In this document: positions 56,344 to 64,000 of the stretch, piece by piece
Numbering within the stretch: position 1 is the first letter of the stretch
Layout of the letters: the number at the start of each line of letters is the position of its first letter
Assembly (NCBI RefSeq): GCF_004104355.1
Contig: NZ_RJLM01000011.1
Location: forward strand, 1 to 64,000
DNA from: Photobacterium chitinilyticum
Lineage (GTDB): Bacteria > Pseudomonadota > Gammaproteobacteria > Enterobacterales > Vibrionaceae
Direction: 5' to 3'
Length of the DNA stretch: 64,000 nt
Made by a program: the position numbers and the translations under genes
Notes under the pieces: generated by a model
The model's database searches: none
The model's input: the letters and a program-made list of their open reading frames with translations, nothing else
Told to the model about the DNA's origin: nothing

Positions 56344-57684
56344 TTACTGCCCTCCGGCCAGTTGCATCATCTGTTGCTGACTGTCGCTAAGCGGAACCTG
56401 TTCATGCATTCCCTGCTGCAGGAAACCACAAATTTCAGGGTAATAATGCACGGCCATATCCAAATTTTGGTCTTGCCCAGGCTGGTAACCACCGAGAGAA
56501 ATCAAGTCCTGCACCTGACGGTATCGGGCATAGAGCTGTTTCACCCGCTGGGCTTTTTGCAGCTGCTCCGGCGCGACCACCTGAGGCATAGCGCGGCTGA
56601 TAGACTGCTCGATATCAATCGCCGGATAGTGCCCCTGCTCGGCCAGTTCACGATTAAGAACAATATGACCATCCAGAATGGCTCGTGCGGCATCGGCAAT
56701 AGGATCTTGCTGATCATCCCCTTCCGACAGTACGGTATAGAACGCGGTTATCGAGCCATGCTCGGTCGCACCGTTGCCGGCACGCTCAACAAGCTGCGGC
56801 AACAAGCTGAATACCGACGGCGGATAGCCCTTGGTGGCCGGCGGCTCGCCCACGGCCAAGGCAATTTCACGCTGGGCCTGCGCATAGCGCGTCAGCGAAT
56901 CCATCAGCAGCAGTACGTCATGGCCCTGATCACGAAAGAACTCAGCGATACGGTGGCACAGCATCGATGCCCGCAGCCGCATCAACGGCGGATCATCCGC
57001 CGGCGAGGCAATAACCACTGCATTCTTCATCCCTTCGGGACCCAGTGAATGCTCGATAAACTCGCGTACCTCACGGCCACGCTCGCCAATCAGCCCGACC
57101 ACGGTAATTTCGGCGGTGGTATTGCGGGTCATCATCCCGAGCAGCACACTCTTGCCGACACCACTACCGGCAAACAGCCCCATCCGCTGCCCCTTGCCGA
57201 CACTCAGCATGCCGTTGATCACCCGGACCCCGACGTCCAGCTGGGTAGAAATCGGCAGACGCTGCAACGGGTTGATGGTGTCACCATGAAGGTTGATTCG
57301 CTGCTCGGCCGAGATAGCACCGCGGCTATCCAGAGGCTCGCCGAGGCCATTGAGAACCCGGCCCAGCATGCTGTAGCCGACATTGATTTTACTATCGCCC
57401 TGAAGCGGCAGCACCCGGCTGCCCGGCCGCAACCCGGTAGTATGGCGAATTGGCATCAATACCGAGGCATTGCGGTCAAACCCTACCACCTCTGCTTCGA
57501 CCAAGGTGCCGAGATCGGTTTCAATCATACAGCGCTGGCCGGTGCACAGACGACAGCCGACGGCTTCCAGGGTCAGTCCCGCCATGCGGGTTAGCCGCCC
57601 GTAAGTACGGGCAACCGGTACATCAGGAACCTGCTCGACAGCCGAGGATAAACGAGCATTCAGCTCCTGGAATAAATCACGCAT
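56344..57684 (-). CDS. fliI: lateral flagellum-specific ATPase FliI
   Basis: A 446-aa export ATPase related to the F1 beta subunit. Walker A is GLFAGSGVGKSVLLG (about 171-185). GLIGERGREVREFIE and the Walker B segment HDVLLLMDSLTRYAQAQRE follow. It energises unfolding and delivery of substrates. It overlaps the end of fliH by 8 bp. Confidence 0.96.
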   Translation of the reverse strand: MRDLFQELNARLSSAVEQVPDVPVARTYGRLTRMAGLTLEAVGCRLCTGQRCMIETDLGTLVEAEVVGFDRNASVLMPIRHTTGLRPGSRVLPLQGDSKINVGYSMLGRVLNGLGEPLDSRGAISAEQRINLHGDTINPLQRLPISTQLDVGVRVINGMLSVGKGQRMGLFAGSGVGKSVLLGMMTRNTTAEITVVGLIGERGREVREFIEHSLGPEGMKNAVVIASPADDPPLMRLRASMLCHRIAEFFRDQGHDVLLLMDSLTRYAQAQREIALAVGEPPATKGYPPSVFSLLPQLVERAGNGATEHGSITAFYTVLSEGDDQQDPIADAARAILDGHIVLNRELAEQGHYPAIDIEQSISRAMPQVVAPEQLQKAQRVKQLYARYRQVQDLISLGGYQPGQDQNLDMAVHYYPEICGFLQQGMHEQVPLSDSQQQMMQLAGGQ

Positions 57685-58381
57685 CAGTTAACAGGTTGTC
57701 CCGTATTGATTCCATGCAGGCCTCAAGACGCTCTTCGCTATCGGCAAACGACTCCGAATCACGGGTCACCACCCGGCAGCTGCCGACCGTCAACGAGTCA
57801 TCCGGCTTGAGATTCCAGCCACTGACCAGATCCGGTACAAGCTCCACCAGCCGCTGGCAATCCTGCGGGTTGAGGTAAGTTACCAACTCCGGTTTCTGCT
57901 CGGGCATCTGCGCCAGGGTTTCTTCAATCAAGTTCACCATCTGGCTCGGCTTGAGAGTCAGCTCGGCACGGATCACCTGGCGGGCGACCTTCTGTACCAA
58001 ATCGCAAATCATTTCGCTCTGCTGGCGGACGTGCTGGTGAAATACCTGCTGGATCTGCTGCATCAGATGATCAACCGAAGCCACAGTACCGCCCATTTGC
58101 TGCTGGACCTGTGTAACACCTTCGCGAATCCCCTGCTGGCGACCTTGTTCCAGTCCTTGCTGCTGACCAAACTGCTGGCCCTGAGCCAGCCCTTCCTGGT
58201 AACCCTGCTCATGGCCTTTTTGCTGGCCGTCCTGAAACCCGCTGTTAAATTCATCCTGATAAGAGCTTGTTGGCTCATCGCCGAACAAGTCCTCCTCCGG
58301 TTGAACCAGCGGCGGAAAATGATAGTTCCGATACTGCCCCGGCTGGGGGTGAAGAACGGTTACTGCCTGCTTCTTCATCAT
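57677..58381 (-). CDS. fliH: lateral FliH, ATPase regulator
   Basis: A 234-aa negative regulator and anchor of FliI. Residues about 45-95 carry an unbroken run of GxxxG-type repeats rich in Gln (e.g. GFQDGQQKGHEQGYQEG), the hallmark of FliH helices. The C-terminal domain contains LTLKPSQMVNLIEETLAQMP. It shares one base with the fliG stop. Confidence 0.92.
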   Translation of the reverse strand: MMKKQAVTVLHPQPGQYRNYHFPPLVQPEEDLFGDEPTSSYQDEFNSGFQDGQQKGHEQGYQEGLAQGQQFGQQQGLEQGRQQGIREGVTQVQQQMGGTVASVDHLMQQIQQVFHQHVRQQSEMICDLVQKVARQVIRAELTLKPSQMVNLIEETLAQMPEQKPELVTYLNPQDCQRLVELVPDLVSGWNLKPDDSLTVGSCRVVTRDSESFADSEERLEACMESIRDNLLTDA

Positions 58382-59385
58382 TACTCCACAACTGGTTCGC
58401 TAAAGAGCTGCAGCTCGATTTCGCCGTCATCAGCCAACTGCCGCAACATAGCGATCAGCTGCTCGCGAGCATCTTCTACCGCACTCAAACGTACTCGACC
58501 TTTGCCTTCCATCGCTTCGCGCAGGTACTGGGCGGCACGTTTCGGCATCGTCGCAAAAATCTTGTCCTGCAATACCTGATCGCTGCCCTTCAAGGCCGTA
58601 GCCAGCAGTTCCTGGTCGACTTCCTCCACTAGGCGCTCCAGTGTATCTTCACTCTGGCGCACCAGAATATCGAAGTTATACATTTTGCTTTCCAGTGTCG
58701 CGACCAGTACCGGATCCAGTTCTTTCAATCCGGTCATGACCTTCTGACTCTGATCCCCTTTCAGGCGATTGATAATTTCGCTGGCTTTTTCGGTACCATC
58801 GACCAAAGTGCTGTTCTGCTGACCCACCTGAGCCAGGAACTTCTCAAGCAGGACGTGCACCTCATCAATCATATCAGGATGAATTTCTGTCAGGTTAGCA
58901 AGGCGATATAGCAAATCATCCAGACCTTCGGCCGGTAGGCGCGCCAATAGCTGGGTGGCGACTTCCGGTTCCAGATAGGCCAGGAACACCGCCTGCATCT
59001 GCGGGTGCTCGCCAGAAATCAGCTCGGCAAGCTTGGCAGGCTCGAGCCATTGCAGTCGCTGCAGATTACGCTTGAGCGAGTCACCATAAATCGAGTCCAG
59101 CAACGGCTGCGACAGTGACAGGCCCAACGCCTTGTTCAGAGTACGCTCAAGATAACTGCGCGAGGCACCGGAAATACCGGACTCACTCTTAAAGTCGCTA
59201 AAAAAACGCTGAAAGACTTTTTCGGCCTGAGCCTTTTTGACCGCCGGAATACCGGCCATCGCAATTGAAAGCTGGCGAACCTGCTCACGGTCAAGCTGTT
59301 TCAATACATTTGCCGCCGCTTCTTCACCCATACTCAGCAACAGAATCGCAGCTTGTTCAATGCCTGGGTTATTCTCAATTGTCAT
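58381..59385 (-). CDS. fliG: lateral rotor/switch protein FliG
   Basis: A 334-aa C-ring protein that receives torque from LafTU. The conserved ISGEHPQMQAVFLAYLEPE (EHPQR-type motif) and the C-terminal charged ridge region (DILVRQSEDTLERLVEEVDQ) are present. The frame opens at 59424, but ATG 59385 (MTIENNPGIEQAAIL) matches the family N-terminus and reduces overlap with fliF to about 11 bp. The fliF-fliG coupling reflects their direct contact. Confidence 0.95.
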   Translation of the reverse strand: MTIENNPGIEQAAILLLSMGEEAAANVLKQLDREQVRQLSIAMAGIPAVKKAQAEKVFQRFFSDFKSESGISGASRSYLERTLNKALGLSLSQPLLDSIYGDSLKRNLQRLQWLEPAKLAELISGEHPQMQAVFLAYLEPEVATQLLARLPAEGLDDLLYRLANLTEIHPDMIDEVHVLLEKFLAQVGQQNSTLVDGTEKASEIINRLKGDQSQKVMTGLKELDPVLVATLESKMYNFDILVRQSEDTLERLVEEVDQELLATALKGSDQVLQDKIFATMPKRAAQYLREAMEGKGRVRLSAVEDAREQLIAMLRQLADDGEIELQLFSEPVVE

Positions 59386-61075
59386 CTTTCGGTGTGATCC
59401 ATTGTTTAACGACATGCGCGACACGCTCGGGCTCTTTCTCGGAGAGCATCTGCAGATAGGACGACTGTGCTTCTAACCCTGTTTCAGGGCTTGGCAGTTC
59501 GGGAAGGTCGCCGTTTGCCACCACGGAGCTGAGTCCGCCCCCCGCATTGACTGTCTGTGCCGTCATAACCGAAGTACTGGCTTCAGATTCACGGCTAAGA
59601 TCCTCGACCGTCGTTACTGAAGATTCCATATCCACTGGCGTTTCATCCGACGACGGGAACACCTGTTCAGGAACAACGACATCCGTCGATTTGGCCCCAC
59701 CGGAGAGCTGACGGATCGCAGGGCGAACCACCACCAACAAAATCACCAGGGCGACGATCGCCGAGAGGATATAGCGCAGATAGTCCAACCACACCATTTG
59801 GGTCCACCAAACTGGCTCATCGCCCAGTAAGTTGGCTTCAGCCTGGGTAAACGGGTAAACCATGACAGTAAACTTGTCGCCGCGCGCCTCGTTAATGCCT
59901 ATCGAGTCTGCAAGCATCTGCTTGATATCAGATAGTTGCTGAGCACTAAAGGTATCAGGCTGACCGTTGAGCAACACAGATACACTCAGGCGGTTCAACT
60001 GGCCCTGCTGGTAGAAGGTATGTTTCAGAGTACGATCCAACGCGTAGTCACGAGACGATTCGCCGCGTTCGTTAGCCGCTTTATTGTCACCCTCATCTTC
60101 GCCCTCTTCCGGCGGACGGTTGCTCAATGCCCCCGGAACCCCTTCGGCAGGCTTGGCCGTGCGGCGGTCATAAGAATCGAACTCATTTCTGACCGAACCA
60201 TCCGGCGCGTAAGACTCTTCAGTTGCCTCGGTCCGGTCAAAGTTGATGTCTGCCGCCACCTCGACCTGAAAGTTGTTCATTCCGACCAACGGGCGAAGCA
60301 TCCGTGAGGCTCGCTCAATATGGCTGCGCTCCAGTTGCTGGACATATTCCAGGTAGCGACTGCTGTTTCTACCGTGCTGATCACTGCCGCCGATCACCGC
60401 CGACAGCAGGTTTCCTTGCTGGTCAATAACATTGACCCGCTCTGCCGTCAGCTCCGGTACACTGCCCGCAACTAGGTTAACAATTGCTGTGACCTGCTCC
60501 GTTTTTAGGCTCTGGCCCGGACGCAATGACAGCACCACAGAGGCCGACGACTGCTCTTTCTCTCGGCGGACAAACAAGGTCTGCTTCGGGATCGCCAAAT
60601 GCACCCGCACATTGTTCACCGCTTCCAGCGTCATGATGCTACGAGCCAATTCGCCTTCCAAGCCGTGGCGGTAGCGAGCATTCTCGATAAACTGGCTGGT
60701 TCCAAGGCTAGAATCTTGCGATAGAATTTCGAGCCCGGTAGGCAATTGCGCTTCAACACCTGCCGTCGCCAGGGCCAAGCGAGCCTTGCCCAAGCTATTG
60801 CGCTCGACCATGACATTCCCTTGCTGGGGCTCAATGTAGAAATCCATCCCGTTCTGCTCTAGCACCGACAGCACCTGAGTTCGGTCGAACTGCTCATTTT
60901 CCCCATACAGCGGGCGATACTGACTGCCCCCCTGCCAGAGACCAATCACAACTACGACGGTAACAAGCGCGGCAATTGCCCCGAGCAACGCAACAAGACG
61001 GGCTCCGGATATGACCCGTCCCATACTAGAAGGGCTGGTCATGTTGGCCAGCCGTTGTTTAATTAATTCACTCAC
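59375..61075 (-). CDS. fliF: lateral MS-ring protein FliF
   Basis: A 566-aa MS-ring subunit with two membrane helices (about 25-45 and 435-455). Periplasmic ring-building motifs include FIENARYRHGLEGELARSI and VHLAIPKQTLFVRREKEQ. The C-terminal tail (to residue 566) binds FliG, whose gene overlaps it. The disordered linker (about 310-340) is rich in Glu and Gly. Confidence 0.95.
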   Translation of the reverse strand: MSELIKQRLANMTSPSSMGRVISGARLVALLGAIAALVTVVVVIGLWQGGSQYRPLYGENEQFDRTQVLSVLEQNGMDFYIEPQQGNVMVERNSLGKARLALATAGVEAQLPTGLEILSQDSSLGTSQFIENARYRHGLEGELARSIMTLEAVNNVRVHLAIPKQTLFVRREKEQSSASVVLSLRPGQSLKTEQVTAIVNLVAGSVPELTAERVNVIDQQGNLLSAVIGGSDQHGRNSSRYLEYVQQLERSHIERASRMLRPLVGMNNFQVEVAADINFDRTEATEESYAPDGSVRNEFDSYDRRTAKPAEGVPGALSNRPPEEGEDEGDNKAANERGESSRDYALDRTLKHTFYQQGQLNRLSVSVLLNGQPDTFSAQQLSDIKQMLADSIGINEARGDKFTVMVYPFTQAEANLLGDEPVWWTQMVWLDYLRYILSAIVALVILLVVVRPAIRQLSGGAKSTDVVVPEQVFPSSDETPVDMESSVTTVEDLSRESEASTSVMTAQTVNAGGGLSSVVANGDLPELPSPETGLEAQSSYLQMLSEKEPERVAHVVKQWITPKDDN

Positions 61076-61088
61076 TTAATTCTTCTCA

Positions 61089-61433
61089 TCACACTGGCAT
61101 TTTCATGACATCGTCATAGGCGGTCAGTAGCTTGTTACGCACTTGCACCAGGGCAGCAAAGGATAAGCTGGCTTTCTGGCTGGCAACCATCGCCCCGACC
61201 AAATCATCGCTCTTACCGGTATCCACGGCGGTCATCATGGCCGAGGCTTCTTTGCCCTGCTGATCGACACTGCTTAAGGTTTGTGAAATCACATCCGTAA
61301 AGCTCACCGAGTTCACTTGGTTCGCTGTTATTGGGTTAGGCGCGATCTGAGTCGTCTCCAGCACATTCATTTGTGCTCGAACCTCACTCATCTGGCTTAA
61401 TGGCAATTCCATGCTCATCACTTTATCTTGCAT
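61089..61433 (-). CDS. fliE: lateral FliE, MS-ring/rod adaptor
   Basis: A 114-aa adaptor between MS ring and rod. The C-terminal helix SLSFAALVQVRNKLLTAYDD with the closing MKMPV is diagnostic. ATG 61433 is the longest start; an inner ATG is possible. It is 24 bp after lafK and 13 bp before fliF. Confidence 0.92.
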   Translation of the reverse strand: MQDKVMSMELPLSQMSEVRAQMNVLETTQIAPNPITANQVNSVSFTDVISQTLSSVDQQGKEASAMMTAVDTGKSDDLVGAMVASQKASLSFAALVQVRNKLLTAYDDVMKMPV

Positions 61434-61457
61434 GTCAGGTTCTCGTGTAAATAGCGG

Positions 61458-62900
61458 TTATGAATAGTTTGTGTTGGCTACAGAAAAATCAGTATTTTGC
61501 CCGGTTAGAATCTGGTCGATATCCAGCCCCTGTTCGCGCATCGTCTGGATTTTGTACCGCAGGGCGCGGGTCGACACACCAAGCTCTTCGGCAGTTTTGC
61601 TTCGGTGGCCGTTGAAGCGGCGCAGCGTTTCGATAATGGTGTCAAACTCTGCCAATTTACGGCTTTTCTGTAAGTTTGGCTTCGATCGGCTTGTCGCTGT
61701 TTTGCGCGGACTTATTGGGGTGGCCCATGTTTCCAGCACGGCGGCAGGATCCTGAGCCTCTAACTCCTTTCCATCTAACTGAATAGGCAGCATCAGATCT
61801 TCAGCACGGATCAGGCAACCGCGACTCATCACCAGCGCCCGCTGGATTACATTCTCAAGCTCACGGACATTGCCCGGCCAATCGTAATGACACAATGCAT
61901 CCTGAGCTTCAGCGGTAAATTCAATCGTCGTTTGGGTATTCGGCATGTAGCGCATCATCAGATAGCTGGCCAATGGCACGATATCTTCCTTGCGCTCTTT
62001 CAGTGTGGCGCAGTGCAAAGGAAAAACATTCAGCCGATAGTAAAGATCGGCACGGAACCGTCCGTCAGCAACGGCCTGTTCAAGATCACGGTTGGTCGCC
62101 GCCAATACCCGTATATCTAGTTTTATTTTCTGGTGGCTGCCGAGACGCTCGACTTCGCGCTCCTGCAGCACCCGTAATAACTTGGTTTGCATTGCCAAGG
62201 GCAACTCGCCAATTTCATCAAGCAGCAAGGTACCGCTGTTGGCAATTTCTAATTTACCGGGCTGAGCCGATGTCGCACCGGTAAACGCCCCCTTGGTATG
62301 ACCGAATAAAATGGATTCAATCATCGTTTCCGGGATCGCGGCACAATTAATGGCGACAAAAGGACCGACCGAGCGGGGTGATGATTCGTGGATAAAACGA
62401 GCCAGTACTTCTTTTCCGGTACCACTTTCGCCGTTGATCAGCACCGAGGCATCAGTCTGTGCCACCCGTTGTGCCAGCTGAAACATCTGTTTGCTCCGGT
62501 GTGATTCGGCCACAATAGGCTGTTTTTGCTGCTGTGGCTGTACCAAGCGTTGCACAAGCTGCCCTAGATGCATGTGCCCAAACGGGAGCAGCAAATAGTC
62601 TGTCGCTCCCTGCTGCAGGGCTCGCGTCACCTGCGCAGCGTGCTGCAATTCGGAGATCACGACGATAGCACCTTGGTATCGCGGTCGAACCAACTTGATC
62701 AAGTCGGCCGCCTCAGTACCGTCCACCAGGCATGTCGGCAACAGCAGCAAGTCCCACTGCTGCAACGACAAGAGATGCAGACAGTCGGCCATACTGTCAG
62801 TCTGGCTCAATTGATACCCGACGGCTTCTCCCTCGACGAGTACCTGTTCCTGTACCGGGTGGTAAGGATGAAACATCAAAACTTGCCAGCTATTTTTCAT
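61458..62900 (-). CDS. lafK: sigma-54-dependent lateral flagellar activator LafK
   Basis: A 480-aa master activator of early lateral genes. A receiver-like N-domain (about 1-115) has Pro55 where the phospho-Asp should be ([13 protein letters not shown]), so it is probably not phosphorylated. The AAA+ domain has Walker A GESGTGKE (157-164) and the sigma-54-contacting GAFTGA loop (204-209). The C-terminal Fis-type helix-turn-helix lies near 430-460 ([20 protein letters not shown]). Its likely target is the sigma-54 promoter before flgB. It overlaps motY by 4 bp. Confidence 0.93.
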   Translation of the reverse strand: MKNSWQVLMFHPYHPVQEQVLVEGEAVGYQLSQTDSMADCLHLLSLQQWDLLLLPTCLVDGTEAADLIKLVRPRYQGAIVVISELQHAAQVTRALQQGATDYLLLPFGHMHLGQLVQRLVQPQQQKQPIVAESHRSKQMFQLAQRVAQTDASVLINGESGTGKEVLARFIHESSPRSVGPFVAINCAAIPETMIESILFGHTKGAFTGATSAQPGKLEIANSGTLLLDEIGELPLAMQTKLLRVLQEREVERLGSHQKIKLDIRVLAATNRDLEQAVADGRFRADLYYRLNVFPLHCATLKERKEDIVPLASYLMMRYMPNTQTTIEFTAEAQDALCHYDWPGNVRELENVIQRALVMSRGCLIRAEDLMLPIQLDGKELEAQDPAAVLETWATPISPRKTATSRSKPNLQKSRKLAEFDTIIETLRRFNGHRSKTAEELGVSTRALRYKIQTMREQGLDIDQILTGQNTDFSVANTNYS

Positions 62901-63772
62901 GATCTTCCTACCACAGATTTCTTGATTAAACGAACGGTTACCCGACGATTTTTTTGTCGTCCTGCCGCATGGCCATTATCCTCGACAGGGTAACGATCGC
63001 CATGGGAACGTATCTGAATCATTTTACGAGGAATACCGTATTCGATAAGCAATGAAGCGACTTCCTCGGCACGATCTCTAGACATCCGGAGCTTCACACC
63101 AGTACGGCCGCGATTGTCCGAGTAACCATCAATCAGTATCCTGCCAATCGATGAGGTCGCCTTGACATATTCAGTGATCCCTCTCAGCGTTCGGTGACTA
63201 TTTTTTGACACTTGAGACGAACCAGGCTGGAAATAAAACTCACTGTTTCTTATTTGCTGGTAATTGACCGGTATTAGTTGATTTCGGCAAACAGTAAAGT
63301 CTTCGGCTGGTGTAGAAAAGTTAATATTGGACAAAACAATCTCGTCATTAAATTGACGGCCGTTATTAATGACAACTTTTATCCATGCGCCACGCTTTAA
63401 ACTTTCAAAGACTGAATCTGCATCATTAACAATAATCTCACCAGTAGACTGAGAATAATTAACCTCACCAATGTCATCAATATATTGGGTATTCTCGACC
63501 TTCCATACTGGGGATATCTCGTATACAGAACGCAGTTCTGTTAAGTTGGTTAGTTCACTAGACTTAAGCTCAATTCTTAATTCTTCTCCGGCCTCTGCAA
63601 TAATCTTTGCGATGCCAAAATCTTTTATTTCATGCGCAATCGAGCACAACGTATTATTACCAGAGAACACCCATTGACTGTTATCCAGTGCTGATACTTT
63701 TACAGCTTCTTGGCTATGAACCGAGAATGATGCCAATAGGACCAATAGAATAATACTGCTTTTTCTAACCAT
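62897..63772 (-). CDS. motY: lateral MotY-type T-ring/stator-anchor protein
   Basis: A 291-aa periplasmic protein. The signal peptide is [20 protein letters not shown]. The N-terminal domain (about 25-170) is MotY-like, and a C-terminal OmpA peptidoglycan-binding domain contains [20 protein letters not shown] and [12 protein letters not shown]. The lateral MotY of V. parahaemolyticus also sits beside lafK. The frame opens at 63859, but ATG 63772 gives a clean signal peptide. It is first gene of the run motY-lafK-fliEFGHIJ. Confidence 0.85.
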   Translation of the reverse strand: MVRKSSIILLVLLASFSVHSQEAVKVSALDNSQWVFSGNNTLCSIAHEIKDFGIAKIIAEAGEELRIELKSSELTNLTELRSVYEISPVWKVENTQYIDDIGEVNYSQSTGEIIVNDADSVFESLKRGAWIKVVINNGRQFNDEIVLSNINFSTPAEDFTVCRNQLIPVNYQQIRNSEFYFQPGSSQVSKNSHRTLRGITEYVKATSSIGRILIDGYSDNRGRTGVKLRMSRDRAEEVASLLIEYGIPRKMIQIRSHGDRYPVEDNGHAAGRQKNRRVTVRLIKKSVVGRS

Positions 63773-64000
63773 CGAAGAGCCTAAAAATAACATAACCACG
63801 GTAAATATATGACAATACAAAAAGCGACATTCCTCCCTAATTAAAAGAAAAGTCATCACTTTAAAGACTTAATTGATCACTCAATCAAGCAAAAAATTGC
63901 TTTCACCACATGTCAATACAGCAATGAAATGCTACAAAAAAGTAAACGTGACGTATGAGGTAATGTAAAACCCACAAGGTACAATCAACAGCACCAATGT
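63773..64000. other. AT-rich region upstream of motY at window edge
   Basis: About 230 bp with no credible gene. It must contain the promoter of the motY-lafK run and perhaps of a divergent operon to the right. I see the palindrome GCAAAAAATTGC near 63889-63900 but no convincing sigma-54, sigma-28 or sigma-70 promoter. Confidence 0.35.

Overview
The window looks like the larger chromosome of a Vibrionaceae bacterium, most likely a Photobacterium-type marine species. The core gene order orn/rsgA/psd, epmA-frdABCD-efp-epmB, groESL, fxsA-aspA-dcuA-dsbD and a VC_2705-type symporter operon is typical of Vibrionaceae chromosome I. It is joined to one contiguous lateral (Flag-2/laf-type) flagellar cluster. 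The genus call is inference from gene content and order, not from a database search.

Layout. (1) 1-4.8 kb: two minus-strand tRNAs (Gly-GCC, initiator Met), orn, then rsgA, psd and a DASS/SLC13 carboxylate transporter. (2) 4.9-13.9 kb: a dCache chemoreceptor, epmA, the anaerobic fumarate reductase operon frdABCD behind a near-ideal CRP site, and the divergent pair efp/epmB. EF-P and both its beta-lysylation enzymes EpmA and EpmB therefore sit within 7 kb. (3) 14-19 kb: a chemoreceptor plus periplasmic broad-spectrum racemase (bsr) pair, then rimK with a small downstream ORF, flanked by AT-rich DNA carrying a recurring ACAGCTTTT motif. (4) 19-33 kb: groEL/groES behind a sigma-32-type promoter, a MATE exporter, fxsA, aspA-dcuA (aspartate to fumarate, and dicarboxylate exchange, which complements frd), dsbD, a degenerate GGDEF membrane protein, a CrbR-like response regulator and a DUF4212 + SSS symporter pair. 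(5) 33-35.2 kb: a two-gene actin-type segregation cassette on the chromosome, a close ParM/StbA homologue and a ParR-like partner with a long duplicated coiled coil.

(6) 35.5-63.8 kb: the lateral flagellar cluster. Reading against the coordinates (minus strand): motY-lafK-fliEFGHIJ; then flgBCDEFGHIJKL with flgAMN divergent on the plus strand; then lafW, lafA (flagellin), fliD/lafB, fliS/lafC, fliT/lafD, fliK/lafE, fliL/lafF, fliA/lafS, motA/lafT, motB/lafU. The switch and export genes fliMNPQR-flhBA are absent and probably lie just beyond the right edge. The regulatory logic is partly visible. LafK is a sigma-54 activator. A sigma-54 promoter with perfect GG-N10-GC spacing precedes flgB. lafA and flgM share a related sigma-28-like motif, suiting a LafS/FlgM checkpoint. 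The lafA promoter carries three exactly phased A-tracts, and its leader carries a triplicated 12-mer.

No CRISPR array, complete insertion sequence, prophage or integron site was seen. The least explained items are the chromosomal ParM/ParR-like cassette, the repeat field around rimK, the roughly 300 bp non-coding block at 6.87-7.18 kb, and the flagellin-like but N-terminally reduced LafW.
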